Positions 44,407 to 53,422 of a stretch of DNA of 64,000 bases are shown here, one piece after another. The notes beneath the pieces were generated by a model, which was not told the origin of the DNA, did no database searches, and saw nothing but the letters and a program-made list of their open reading frames with translations. Within the stretch, counting starts at the first letter, position 1. Every line of letters starts with the position of its first letter. The stretch comes from Alphaproteobacteria bacterium (GTDB lineage: Bacteria > Pseudomonadota > Alphaproteobacteria > Rhodobacterales > Rhodobacteraceae): assembly GCA_030425395.1 (NCBI GenBank), contig JAUIAS010000019.1, forward strand, positions 1-64,000, given 5' to 3'. The translations under genes were made by a program, and so were the position numbers.

Positions 44407-44513
44407 GAACAGAAGGACCGCGAACAGGCCGATGAGAGACCGCAGGAACCGCATGGGTCCGTTTACCATCCAGCCGCCGCCGGAACAATCGGGGCGTGTT
44501 TGGGGCGGGCGGT

Positions 44514-45494
44514 CTAACCGCTCTTTTCGGGAAACAGCGTCGCGAAGTCGAGCGTGACCTCGTGCAAGCCGTCGCGGCGGTAGATCGCCGCGATGTCGGC
44601 CTCGTGGTCGGCGACCTGCTGCGCCATCCAATCCAGAAAGAGCTGCACCGACCGCCGCTTGTGATAGCGTGTCGGGCAGATTGCCGTGTAGGCTTCAAAG
44701 CACAGGACCGGCAGCTGCGGGAACACCGGAACAAGACGGCCCTCGGCAATTTCGGGCAGCGCCAGAGACAGGGAATCCAGAACGATGCCCGCGTGGTCCA
44801 CCGCCAATTGCAAGGCCATCGACGAACGGTCAAGCAAGACCGGCATGCGCCCGATGACCGTGTCGATGTCCTGATAGCCAAGCCAATGGTCCCATTGGCA
44901 CAGCGCGCGCGGGGTTCCGATGAGGCGGGCACCGACCAGTCGCGCGCCGGGATCATCGTCCGGGGATAATGTGCTCAGGTATTCAGGGCTGCATAGAGGC
45001 AGCACCCTGTCATGGAAAACCGTATGGGCGTGATATCCCGGCCAGCGACCGGGACCGTAACGGATATCAAGCTCCATCACCTCGCGATCAAAATCCGTGG
45101 GATCGGGGGCGGCATCCACACGCAGATCCCAATCGGGGTTGCGGGTCACGAAATCCGACAGGCGCGGCCCCAGCCAGCGCACGCCAAAGCTGGGTGCGAC
45201 ACGCATGTTCAGCCGGTAGGGTTCGCGGGATTTGCCAAAGTGGTGTTGGGCATCGCTCAGCATCCGCAAGGCCGTGGCCGAGGTCTGAAAGATCTGTTCC
45301 CCTTCCAACGTCAGGCTGAGCAGGCGACCCCGACGACGAAACAACTTGATGCCCAGTGTCTGTTCCAGCAGCTTGATCTGCTGGCTGATCGCAGATGACG
45401 ATACTCCGAGTTCCTCTGCGGCGCGGGATATGGTGCCGCGCCGGGCCACGGCTTCGAAGTAGACGAACCCGTTGAGATTGGGAATGCGCGACAT
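44514..45494 (-). CDS. LysR-family regulator (GcvA-like)
   Basis: A 326-residue regulator. The helix-turn-helix covers residues 5-65 (RGTISRAAEELGVSSSAISQQIKLLE), followed by an effector domain. The N-terminus IPNLNGFVYFEAVARRG is of the GcvA subgroup. It lies 45 bases after the FAH-family gene on the same strand. As neighbour it may regulate the second catabolic island or the FAH gene. It is the boundary between native operon and toxin scar. Confidence 0.88.
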   Translation of the reverse strand: MSRIPNLNGFVYFEAVARRGTISRAAEELGVSSSAISQQIKLLEQTLGIKLFRRRGRLLSLTLEGEQIFQTSATALRMLSDAQHHFGKSREPYRLNMRVAPSFGVRWLGPRLSDFVTRNPDWDLRVDAAPDPTDFDREVMELDIRYGPGRWPGYHAHTVFHDRVLPLCSPEYLSTLSPDDDPGARLVGARLIGTPRALCQWDHWLGYQDIDTVIGRMPVLLDRSSMALQLAVDHAGIVLDSLSLALPEIAEGRLVPVFPQLPVLCFEAYTAICPTRYHKRRSVQLFLDWMAQQVADHEADIAAIYRRDGLHEVTLDFATLFPEKSG

Positions 45495-45539
45495 GCCGGG
45501 GAACGGGGCAGGGCGCGCGCAGGTGGCGCGCCCGATCCC

Positions 45540-46385
45540 TTAGCTGGCGGCGACAGCGGTCTGGCGCTGGGTGCCCAGACCTTCGACGGTGACTTCCATG
45601 ACATCACCGGGGCGCAGGAAGCGCGGCGGCTTCATGCCAAGCCCAACGCCCGATGGCGTGCCGGTGGCGATGATGTCGCCGGCCTGCAGCTGCATGAACT
45701 GGCTCATGTAGGAAATGATTTCCGCGACGGTAAAGATCATGTCGTCGGTGTTGGAATCCTGCACGGTTTCCCCGTTGAGGGCGAGGCTCAGCTTGAGGTT
45801 CTGCGGATTGGGCACTTCGTCGGCGGTCACCAGATACGGCCCTGTCGGCCCAAAGGTGGGGGCGGACTTGCCCTTGATCCACTGGCCGCCGCGTTCGGCC
45901 TGAAATTCGCGTTCGGACACATCGTTGATGGTGCAATAACCCGCCACGCAGGACAGGGCCTCTTCTTCGCTGACATAAAGAACATCGCGGCCAATCACGA
46001 CGCCCAGTTCGACCTCCCAATCGCCCTTCACGGAATTGCGCGGAATGATCACGTCGTCATCCGGCCCGGACAGCGCGGACGACGCCTTGGAAAACAGGAT
46101 CGGTTCCGTGGGCGGGGTTGCCCCGGTTTCGGCTGCGTGCTTGGCATAGTTCAGACCGATGCAGAAGAAATTGGGCACCGATGCCACGCAAGACCCGATC
46201 CGACCGGGATCGGCAACCACAGGCAGGCTGTTCACGTCAATGGCCCGGATACGGTCCAGCGCCTCAAGCGACACACCGGCACCGGCGAAATCCTCGACGC
46301 GCCCGCTCAGGTCGCGCACCTGGCCTTCGGCGTCCAGAATGCCAGGTTTCTCTGATCCGGCAGGGCCGTAGCGCAATAGTTTCAT
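45540..46385 (-). CDS. FAH-family hydrolase (2,4-diketo-3-deoxyaldonate hydrolase-like)
   Basis: A 281-residue fumarylacetoacetase-fold enzyme. Metal ligands are visible as E124 and E126 in GDWEVELGVV and D155 in TINDVSERE. The N-terminus MKLLRYGPAGSEKPGILD and the SGQ/GGQWIKGKSAPTFGPTG block are close to 2,4-diketo-3-deoxy-L-fuconate/rhamnonate hydrolases, often misnamed ureidoglycolate lyase. It should cleave a 2,4-diketo acid to pyruvate plus a hydroxy acid. It overlaps the GntR gene by four bases and fits the SDR and UxaA genes across the divergent promoter. Confidence 0.82.
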   Translation of the reverse strand: MKLLRYGPAGSEKPGILDAEGQVRDLSGRVEDFAGAGVSLEALDRIRAIDVNSLPVVADPGRIGSCVASVPNFFCIGLNYAKHAAETGATPPTEPILFSKASSALSGPDDDVIIPRNSVKGDWEVELGVVIGRDVLYVSEEEALSCVAGYCTINDVSEREFQAERGGQWIKGKSAPTFGPTGPYLVTADEVPNPQNLKLSLALNGETVQDSNTDDMIFTVAEIISYMSQFMQLQAGDIIATGTPSGVGLGMKPPRFLRPGDVMEVTVEGLGTQRQTAVAAS

Positions 46386-47071
46386 GTCTTGTCTCCTGTA
46401 AGTGTCTGCCCGCCCTCTGTGGCGGATGTCTGACGTTCGATTTGGGCACGTATGTCTTCTGCAAGGTGCCAGAGGTGGTTGTCGACCGAGGCGCGCGCGG
46501 CAGCGGGATCGCGGCTGCGGATGGCCTCAAGAATCTTCGAATGTTCGGTGACGACCCGTTCGCGATTGCGGCGCTGGCTGGCGGCAAGGTAGCGCGCGTG
46601 CCACAGCCGTTGCAGATAGCTGCGGTGCGTCTCGGCCAGCGCCCTGTTATGGGATGCCTCGGCCAGCGCGGTATGAAAGGACATGTCGATTTCGAACATG
46701 TCCAGCGGGTCGGTGTCATAGAAATGTTCCGCCATGTAGGCGACGATGCCGTCGATCTGCGCGATATCTTCGGCAGTGGCATTCTTGCATGCCAGTTCTG
46801 CCGACAGGTTTTCCAGCGCGATCAAAACTTCGGCCTGATCGGACACGGATTTGAAATCCAGTTCCGCGACGATCGGGCTGCGGGACGGGCGCAGCACGAT
46901 CAGGCCCTCCTTGGCAAGAATACGGATCGCCTCGCGCATGGGGGTGCGACTCACCCCCATTTCGGCGGCGTTGTCGCGTTCCTTGACCGATTGGCCGGGT
47001 TTGATGTCGCCACGAAGGATGCTCCGGCGGAGTTGGACTGCGATCTGTTCTGCCAGTGTCGATTCAGACAT
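46382..47071 (-). CDS. GntR/FCD-family regulator of the sugar-acid island
   Basis: A 229-residue FadR-type regulator. The winged helix spans residues 5-70 (MGVSRTPMREAIRILAKEGL) and FCD fills 75-215, with MSFHTALAEASHN and the later TEHSKILEAIRSRD and DNHLWHL carrying metal-type histidines. The stop overlaps the FAH-family hydrolase start (ATGA), and two palindromes of FCD form lie in the divergent promoter. It very likely controls both the hydrolase and the TRAP operon in response to a sugar acid. Confidence 0.88.
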   Translation of the reverse strand: MSESTLAEQIAVQLRRSILRGDIKPGQSVKERDNAAEMGVSRTPMREAIRILAKEGLIVLRPSRSPIVAELDFKSVSDQAEVLIALENLSAELACKNATAEDIAQIDGIVAYMAEHFYDTDPLDMFEIDMSFHTALAEASHNRALAETHRSYLQRLWHARYLAASQRRNRERVVTEHSKILEAIRSRDPAAARASVDNHLWHLAEDIRAQIERQTSATEGGQTLTGDKT

Positions 47072-47148
47072 TGGTGTAACCCCCAGAGAATGCGCAGTGA
47101 ATTGGCACAGGTGGGATGCGGCGTCCAGCCAAACTGCTCACTTTGAAA

Positions 47149-47164
47149 TTTTGGTATACCAAAA
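47149..47164. promoter_or_regulatory. GntR operator 1 (perfect 16-base palindrome)
   Basis: TTTTGGTATACCAAAA is perfectly symmetric and shares the core TGGTATACCA with a second site 56 bases away. It lies in the divergent region between the GntR gene and the TRAP operon. Confidence 0.75.
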
Positions 47165-47205
47165 CCTGTTGATTGTCGAGACGGCTTTGGCTACCGTCAT
47201 TTCTG

Positions 47206-47219
47206 GATGGTATACCATC
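47206..47219. promoter_or_regulatory. GntR operator 2 (perfect 14-base palindrome)
   Basis: GATGGTATACCATC has the same TGGTATACCA core as operator 1. The centre-to-centre spacing of 56 bases (about five helical turns) would allow both dimers to sit on the same face and form a loop or cooperative complex. Confidence 0.72.
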
Positions 47220-47288
47220 TGCCGTATCGGACCCGGTGGGTCCGGGGCAACAACAAGGCGGAGGGAGGTCCGCCAAGGGAGGAAGAAC

Positions 47289-48302
47289 ATGAAAGCCAAG
47301 AATATTCTGATGACAGCAGGTGCGGCCGCTTTGATGGCGACCACCGCGTTTGCCGATCCGGTCACGCTGCGCATCCAGACGCACTATGCGACCGAACACC
47401 CCACGGGCAAGATGCTGGCCCAGTGGATCGACGACGTTCAAACCATGTCGGGCGGCGACATCACCATCGAGATGTTCTATTCGTCTTCGGTCGTGGCAAC
47501 CACCGAAACCTTTGATGCCGCCATCAACGGCATTCTGGATTGCGACGCGACCGGCGGTGCATACCAGACCGGCAAGAACCCCGCGTTCCAGTTCGTGGGC
47601 GACATCATGGGTGGCTATGACACCCCGTGGCAGCAGTATTCGTGGCTGTATTACGGCGATGGCTATGCCGCCGCGCAAGAGCTTTACAACGCGCAGGGCA
47701 TGCAGCTGATCGGTTGGGCCATCTATGGTCAGGAATCGTTCTCGTCCTCCAAGCCGCTGGCTGGCCCAGACGATCTCAAAGGCTGGAAGTTCCGGTCGCC
47801 TCCGGGCATGGAAACCGAGATCTTCGAAAAGATGGGCGCATCGCCGATCGTGATGGACTTTACCGAGATCTTTACCGCGCTTGAAACCGGTATCATCGAC
47901 GGTGCGGATGCGTCGGGTCTGGCCAACAACGTGGGCCTGGGTCTGTATGACATCGTCAAGCACGCGACCTATCCCGGCTTCCACTCGATGCCATCCGACC
48001 ACCTGGCCTGTAATCAGGACGTGTGGGAAGGTCTGACCGAACAGCAGCGCCGGATTCTCGAAACCGCGTGGCAGAAGCTGTCCTTCCAGATCGCGATGGC
48101 CAATGAAAAAGCCAACACCGAAGCCGCCGCAGCGCTTCAGGCATCCGGTGTGACGCTTTACGACTGGTCCTCGGAAGATCGCAAGGCATTCCGGGTTGCC
48201 GCTCAGGCCGCATGGGATGACTGGGCCACCCGCAGCCCCGAGGCCGCCGCTCTTGTCGAGAGCCACAAGGTCTATCTGCGTCAGCTGGGTCTGATCAACT
48301 GA
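47289..48302 (+). CDS. TRAP transporter DctP-family binding protein (sugar-acid island)
   Basis: A 337-residue exported binding protein. ATG 47289 follows a strong GGGAGGAAG; the upstream frame is not part of the gene. The signal peptide is residues 1-22 (ending TAFAD). The mature part carries LKGWKFRSPPGMETEIFEKMG and ALETGIIDGADASGLANN, typical of DctP proteins of the type with large membrane subunits. It supplies the oversized DctQ/DctM pair. A sugar acid or deoxy-aldonate is inferred from the linked enzymes. Confidence 0.88.
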   Translation: MKAKNILMTAGAAALMATTAFADPVTLRIQTHYATEHPTGKMLAQWIDDVQTMSGGDITIEMFYSSSVVATTETFDAAINGILDCDATGGAYQTGKNPAFQFVGDIMGGYDTPWQQYSWLYYGDGYAAAQELYNAQGMQLIGWAIYGQESFSSSKPLAGPDDLKGWKFRSPPGMETEIFEKMGASPIVMDFTEIFTALETGIIDGADASGLANNVGLGLYDIVKHATYPGFHSMPSDHLACNQDVWEGLTEQQRRILETAWQKLSFQIAMANEKANTEAAAALQASGVTLYDWSSEDRKAFRVAAQAAWDDWATRSPEAAALVESHKVYLRQLGLIN

Positions 48303-48409
48303 TCAGGGGCGTGCTGCGTTAAGCGGCAGAACCCTTTGGCGGGTCCCTTGCGGGGCTCGCCTTCCTTTACCGACGAGACGACTGGCAAGCCCTCTTGGGG
48401 AGGACGGCA

Positions 48410-49213
48410 ATGGAAAAAGAAAGTGTGTGGCTAGGGCCGCTCAGGCGACCCGTGCGTATGATCGCCATCGGTTTGGTCGCGATGACCGGGCTGCTGTATC
48501 TGTGGTTGATCGGCAACCGGATGTTTGTCGAAGACGCCATCGGCATGCACGAGATGATCCGCCCGGAGGGGCGTCCGATCGTGTCGGTGATGCTGTATCT
48601 GATGCTGGCGTCGATGATCTTTGTGTCGGTCTATCTGTCCGACTTCATCGGTACCATCGAACAGCGACCATCGGGGTTCTTTGACACCCTGTCGCTGGTC
48701 ACCTCGCGCACGGCGATGATCCTGACCGGGCTGACGGTTCTGGTCATGTTCTACGAGGTCGTGTCGCGCTATGTGTTTTCGCGTCCGACGCTCTGGGCGA
48801 ACGAATTGTCGCTTTGGCTTGCGGCCTTTGTGTTCCTGTTTGCGGGGCAATACGCCATGCAGCAGCGCAGCCATATCCGCATCTACGTCATTTATGACAT
48901 GATGCCCCGCTGGATGCAGAAGGCGTCCGATGTCCTTTCGCTGGCCTTGCTGTTGCTGTTCACCTTTTCCCTTGTCTGGGGCGGCTACGGTGACGCCAAG
49001 ACGCGGTTCCTGCGGATGGAGACATTCGGCACCGCATGGGATCCACCAATTCCCGGCATTGTGAAACCAGCGATCCTTCTGATCATCGTGCTTGTGTCCA
49101 TTCAAGCGATATCGAACCTGATTTCCGATTGGCACAAGCAACCCGAACACCACGGCCATGACGATATCGACGAAGTCGAAATCGAAAACATCCGCCGCAC
49201 GCTGGAGAAATAG
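48410..49213 (+). CDS. TRAP transporter small subunit, extended (DctQ)
   Basis: A 267-residue subunit, nearly 100 residues longer than a normal DctQ. The extra part is N-terminal (about residues 1-90), with two additional hydrophobic segments. The DctQ domain proper runs from about 95 to 235 and contains VLVMFYEVVSRYVFSRPTLW. ATG 48410 has GGGGAGGA. It lies three bases before the DctM gene. The preceding 107-base gap holds an 8-bp GC stem without a T-run (around 48338-48357), perhaps an attenuator after the binding-protein gene. Confidence 0.85.
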   Translation: MEKESVWLGPLRRPVRMIAIGLVAMTGLLYLWLIGNRMFVEDAIGMHEMIRPEGRPIVSVMLYLMLASMIFVSVYLSDFIGTIEQRPSGFFDTLSLVTSRTAMILTGLTVLVMFYEVVSRYVFSRPTLWANELSLWLAAFVFLFAGQYAMQQRSHIRIYVIYDMMPRWMQKASDVLSLALLLLFTFSLVWGGYGDAKTRFLRMETFGTAWDPPIPGIVKPAILLIIVLVSIQAISNLISDWHKQPEHHGHDDIDEVEIENIRRTLEK

Positions 49214-49216
49214 CAG

Positions 49217-50845
49217 ATGGAATTTCTCGAACTCTTCGCATGGATGAAGGTTGGCGATGTCGCCACGCTCAGCGTGATCCTTCTGTTGGGCATGTTCTTT
49301 CTGCTGGCCATCGGGATGCCTCTCGGGTTCGCTTCGGCGTTTCTGGCCGTGGCGGTTCTGGTGATGAAATTCGGCCCCGAACTGCTGTTTGGCAATTTCG
49401 GCAAGGGGCCGCTTTCGGTGCTGGCGCAGGCCGTTTACCGGCAGATGACGAACTATGTCCTGATATCCGTGCCCCTGTTCATTTTCATGGCGTCGCTGCT
49501 GGAACGGTCCGGCATCGCGGCGGACATGTACAACGCGCTGAACAAATGGTTGTCGCGCACGCGGGGCGGCATTGCCATCGTGACGTCGATCATGGCGGTG
49601 ATCATGGCGGCCATGTCTGGCATTATCGGCGGCGAAGTGGTTCTTCTGGGGCTGATCGCGCTGCCGCAGATGCTGCGGCTGGGGTATAATCAGAACCTCG
49701 CCATCGGAACGATCTGTGCGTCGGGATCTCTGGGCACGATGATCCCGCCCTCGATCGTGCTGATCTTCTATGGTCTGGTCACGGAAACCTCGATCAAGGC
49801 GCTGTTCACCGCGTCCTTCCTGCCGGGGTTCATGCTGGCGTCGTTCTTTATCATCTATATCGTCGTGCGCACCAACCTGAACCCGTCGCTGGCACCGCTG
49901 CCCGAAGAGGATCCCAACGATCCCAAGGGCCGCGAGAAATTCCTGCGCTTTGTCGGGTTCCTGTCCAAGTTCGGCATGTGGATCACCGGGGTGATGTTCC
50001 TGCGGGCGGTATTCTTTACCGTGACCGGCGACAACAAGGTTGTCGAAGGTGTCGATCCCATCGTTCTGGGGATGGTGTCGGATATGCCCTATATCGTCGG
50101 GGCATTTATCCTCTGCTTCCTGTTGATCCAGTTCGTGGTCGGCTGGGACCGCACCCGCGAAGGCTGGGAGATGGGCAAGGGCCTGATCGCTCCGGTCATC
50201 GTGATCGGCGTTGTTCTGGGGTCCATCTACATGGGGATCACAGGCATCACCGAGGCGGCAGGCATGGGTGTTGTCGCGGTGTTTGTCATCGGACTGGCCC
50301 GGCGCGAGATGACGTTCGAAATCGTCTGGGACAGCCTGATGCGCACGCTGAAATCCACCGGCACCATTATCTGGGTGACCATCGGTGCGGCAGCGCTTGC
50401 GGCGGCCTACACCCTGTCGGGCGGTCCCACCTATGTGGCCAATATGATCGTGTCCTACGATCTGCCGACCATGGGCGTGATCCTCGTGATGATGCTGATT
50501 TTCCTGATCATGGGGATGTTCATGGACTGGGTCGGCATCGTTTTGCTGATCATGCCGGTGTTCCTGCCGATCGTCCTGAAACTGCCGGTCGAGGAAATCG
50601 GCGTCCTTGGCGGGCTTGAGCCGCGTCAGGTGGCGATCTGGTTCGGTGTGGTGTTCTGTATGAACATGCAGGTGAGTTTCCTGTCACCGCCCTTTGGCCC
50701 TGCGGCCTTCTACCTGAAGTCCGTGGCCCCGCCGCATATCACTCTGACGGCGATCTTCCGGGGCTTCCTGCCGTTCATCCTGTTGCAGTTGCTGGCCCTG
50801 TCGGTTCTGCTGATCTGGCCGCCGATTGTGACCGTGTTCCTGTAA
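49217..50845 (+). CDS. TRAP transporter large permease, extended (DctM)
   Basis: A 542-residue permease, over 100 residues longer than a typical DctM. The core blocks are intact: VPLFIFMASLLERSGIAADM, AMSGIIGGEVVLLGLIALPQ and GSLGTMIPPSIVLIFYG. The extra stretch (about residues 215-330) is a charged loop plus two or three hydrophobic segments. This extension pairs with the longer DctQ. It forms the sodium-coupled importer with the two genes before it. A strong terminator follows. Confidence 0.87.
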   Translation: MEFLELFAWMKVGDVATLSVILLLGMFFLLAIGMPLGFASAFLAVAVLVMKFGPELLFGNFGKGPLSVLAQAVYRQMTNYVLISVPLFIFMASLLERSGIAADMYNALNKWLSRTRGGIAIVTSIMAVIMAAMSGIIGGEVVLLGLIALPQMLRLGYNQNLAIGTICASGSLGTMIPPSIVLIFYGLVTETSIKALFTASFLPGFMLASFFIIYIVVRTNLNPSLAPLPEEDPNDPKGREKFLRFVGFLSKFGMWITGVMFLRAVFFTVTGDNKVVEGVDPIVLGMVSDMPYIVGAFILCFLLIQFVVGWDRTREGWEMGKGLIAPVIVIGVVLGSIYMGITGITEAAGMGVVAVFVIGLARREMTFEIVWDSLMRTLKSTGTIIWVTIGAAALAAAYTLSGGPTYVANMIVSYDLPTMGVILVMMLIFLIMGMFMDWVGIVLLIMPVFLPIVLKLPVEEIGVLGGLEPRQVAIWFGVVFCMNMQVSFLSPPFGPAAFYLKSVAPPHITLTAIFRGFLPFILLQLLALSVLLIWPPIVTVFL

Positions 50846-50870
50846 GGCAGGACACTTGATCCCCAACTGT

Positions 50871-50902
50871 CCGGGGCGGTGTTTCGCGCCGCCCCGGTTT
50901 TT
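50871..50902 (+). terminator. Intrinsic terminator after dctM
   Basis: A perfect 9-bp GC stem (CCGGGGCGG at 50871-50879 with CCGCCCCGG at 50889-50897) and five T residues follow the dctM stop by 25 bases. It separates transport genes from the enzymes downstream, which may therefore be expressed at a lower or separately controlled level. Confidence 0.8.
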
Positions 50903-50965
50903 CGCCCCGCTTTTGCGCGTGGTTTCCAGATTTCCGGTTTCTGCCTGTCTGCTCCGAGGTCATCC

Positions 50966-51907
50966 ATGCTGAATTCCAACCAGATCGCCCAGTTTGAATC
51001 CCAAGGCTATCTTGTGGTCGAGGACGTGCTTGACGCGGACACGCTGGACAGGGTCAAATCGGAATACGCCACGCTTCTGGACAGCCTGTATGCGAATTGG
51101 GAGGCCAAGGGTCTTGTTCCCGATGGACGCGCCCTTGATTTCTGGCAAAAGCTGTTGGTCAGCTACCGCGCCGGCTGCGACTGGTTTCAGCCGATGGATA
51201 TTTCCCTGCCCGGCGACGAGATCCACGCCGATACGCCCTTTCATTTCGGCCCAGCCATCTTTGACGTTCTGGTGAACCGGCGTCTTCTCGATCTGGTCGA
51301 AGACTTGATCGGGCCCGAGATCACATCGAACCCGATCCAGCACGTGCGCCTGAAACCGCCCGCCACGAAGCTGAATGGCGATGAAAACCGTGCCCATATC
51401 GCGGCGACGGACTGGCATCAGGACCGCGCGGTGGCCAATGAGGACGGCGACGCCACGCAAATGGTTACGGTCTGGCTGGCCATCTCAGACGCAACGGTCG
51501 AAAACGGCTGCCTTCAGGTGATGCCGGGAAAACCGCAGATGTATCCCCATTGCCCCAAGAAACAGACCGGCATCGCCGACGGTTTTCTTGATCTCGACAA
51601 GGCGCAGCCGTTGCCGGTCAGGGCCGGTGGCGCGGTGCTGTTCCATCCGCTGACGCCGCATGCCTCGTTGGATAATCTGTCCGACAATTTCCGCTGGTCC
51701 TTTGACATCCGCTACAACGTGACGGGCCAGCCGACGGGCCGTTCCCATTTTCCCGAATTCGTCGCGCGGTCCCGCGCGAACCCGCAAACCGAACTGCGCG
51801 ACTGGCGGGAATGGAAAAAGCTCTGGGAAGACGCGCGTGCGCGTTTGGCACCCGAACCGCATATCCCGATCCATCGCTGGACCTCCGACAATCCCGTCTG
51901 CGCCTGA
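50966..51907 (+). CDS. Phytanoyl-CoA dioxygenase (PhyH) family protein
   Basis: A 313-residue Fe(II)/2-oxoglutarate oxygenase fold. H151 and D153 in DWHQDRA are the first two iron ligands; H232 in LTPHASLDNL is the likely third, and an Arg shortly after (FRWSFDIRY) would bind 2-oxoglutarate. ATG 50966 is chosen; the upstream extension lies in the terminator. The gene follows the TRAP operon and precedes the UxaA-family gene, so it should act on the same class of substrate. It is only distantly like the PhyH at 32.9 kb. Confidence 0.83.
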   Translation: MLNSNQIAQFESQGYLVVEDVLDADTLDRVKSEYATLLDSLYANWEAKGLVPDGRALDFWQKLLVSYRAGCDWFQPMDISLPGDEIHADTPFHFGPAIFDVLVNRRLLDLVEDLIGPEITSNPIQHVRLKPPATKLNGDENRAHIAATDWHQDRAVANEDGDATQMVTVWLAISDATVENGCLQVMPGKPQMYPHCPKKQTGIADGFLDLDKAQPLPVRAGGAVLFHPLTPHASLDNLSDNFRWSFDIRYNVTGQPTGRSHFPEFVARSRANPQTELRDWREWKKLWEDARARLAPEPHIPIHRWTSDNPVCA

Positions 51908-51931
51908 TCCCGTTTAAACAGAGAGACCCCG

Positions 51932-53422
51932 ATGAACACTGTTCGCCTCGCCGCTGCCGATAATGTGGTCATTGCCCTGCGCGGGCTGCAACCGGGACAG
52001 GAGGGCGCGACCGACGCCATTCCGCGCGGTCACAAGATGGCCAGCGTGGATATTGCCAAGGGGGCGCCGGTTCTCAAATACGCGCAGGTGATCGGCTATG
52101 CGGCGACGGACATCGCCGCAGGGGCGCATGTGCATACGCATAACCTTGAATTTCGCAACGTGGATGCACAGTACGAGTTCTCGACCAACCTGCGTCCCGT
52201 TGAACCGGCATCGCAAATCGACACCTTCATGGGCTACCGCCGCGCCACGGGGCGGGTGGGGACGCGCAATTACATCGCTGTTCTGACAAGCGTGAATTGC
52301 TCGGCCACCGCGGCGCGGATGATTGCGCAGCATTTCACGCCCGACCGATTGGCCGAGTATCCCAACGTGGATGGGGTGGTTGCCTTTGTGCACGGCACCG
52401 GCTGTGCGATGGGCGGGGACGGCACCGGTTTCGAGCTGTTGCAGCGCACGCTGTGGGGCTATGCGCGCAACCCCAATGTGGGCGGGGTTCTGATGGCCGG
52501 TCTGGGCTGTGAAATGATGCAGATCGACTGGCTGATCGAAGCCTATGGTCTGACGCCGGGGCCATTGTTTCAGGCGATGAACATTCAGGATGTGGGCGGG
52601 CTGCGCCGCACTGTGGAGTTGGGCATAGACAAGATCAACGCCATGTTGCCGGTGGTCAACGCGGCACAGCGCGAACCCTGCCCGGCGAGCGAGTTGATGG
52701 TGGCGCTGCAATGCGGGGGATCGGACGCGCTGTCGGGGGTGACGGCAAACCCGGCGGTGGGCCATGCCTGTGATCTGCTGGTGGCACAGGGCGGCACCGG
52801 GGTTCTGGCCGAAACACCCGAGATTTACGGCGCAGAACACCTGTTGACCGCGCGCGCCGCCACCCGCGAGATCGGCGACAAGCTGGTCGGGCTGATCCGC
52901 TGGTGGGAGGATTACACCGCGCGGGCCGGTGGCAGCATGGACAACAACCCCAGTCCGGGCAACAAGGTGGGCGGTCTGACCACGATCCTCGAAAAATCTC
53001 TGGGCGCTGCGGCCAAGGGCGGCACCAGCCCGCTGACGGGGGTGTTCAAATACGCAGAACCCGTCACCGCGCGCGGGTTCACCTTTATGGACAGTCCCGG
53101 ATACGATCCGGCGAGCGTGACCGGACAAATCGCGTCGGGCTGCAATCTGGTTGTGTTCACCACCGGACGCGGATCGGCGTTCGGGTCAAAGCCGTCACCG
53201 ACGCTCAAGGTTGCGACCAACACCCAGATGTATGACCGCATGACCGAAGACATGGATGTGAACGCGGGCCGGGTTCTGTCCGACGGGGCCAGCGTCGAAG
53301 AGGTCGGGCGCGAAATCTACGAGGCATGGCTGCGCGTCGCCTCCGGCGAAAAAACCAAATCCGAGGCGCAGGGTCTTGGCGATTTCGAGTTTGTCCCGTG
53401 GCAAGTCGGAGCCGTTATGTGA
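51932..53422 (+). CDS. UxaA-family dehydratase (altronate/galactarate dehydratase-like)
   Basis: A 496-residue enzyme in which the small SAF domain (residues about 1-85, ending GAHVHTHNLEF) and the large catalytic domain (about 105-490, with AVLTSVNCSATAARMIAQHF and GCAMGGDGTGFELL) are one chain. The family removes water from aldonates such as altronate or galactarate to give 2-keto-3-deoxy acids, using iron or another metal. Cysteines in the large domain agree. It overlaps the next gene by four bases. The exact aldonate is not fixed by sequence. Confidence 0.82.
   Translation: MNTVRLAAADNVVIALRGLQPGQEGATDAIPRGHKMASVDIAKGAPVLKYAQVIGYAATDIAAGAHVHTHNLEFRNVDAQYEFSTNLRPVEPASQIDTFMGYRRATGRVGTRNYIAVLTSVNCSATAARMIAQHFTPDRLAEYPNVDGVVAFVHGTGCAMGGDGTGFELLQRTLWGYARNPNVGGVLMAGLGCEMMQIDWLIEAYGLTPGPLFQAMNIQDVGGLRRTVELGIDKINAMLPVVNAAQREPCPASELMVALQCGGSDALSGVTANPAVGHACDLLVAQGGTGVLAETPEIYGAEHLLTARAATREIGDKLVGLIRWWEDYTARAGGSMDNNPSPGNKVGGLTTILEKSLGAAAKGGTSPLTGVFKYAEPVTARGFTFMDSPGYDPASVTGQIASGCNLVVFTTGRGSAFGSKPSPTLKVATNTQMYDRMTEDMDVNAGRVLSDGASVEEVGREIYEAWLRVASGEKTKSEAQGLGDFEFVPWQVGAVM

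Noticed and set aside
44270..44956. A 228-residue minus-strand frame ending in the HINT block
   Set aside because: Its first two thirds are an out-of-frame reading of the LysR gene; only the final HINT codons are real homology, so it is not one gene.
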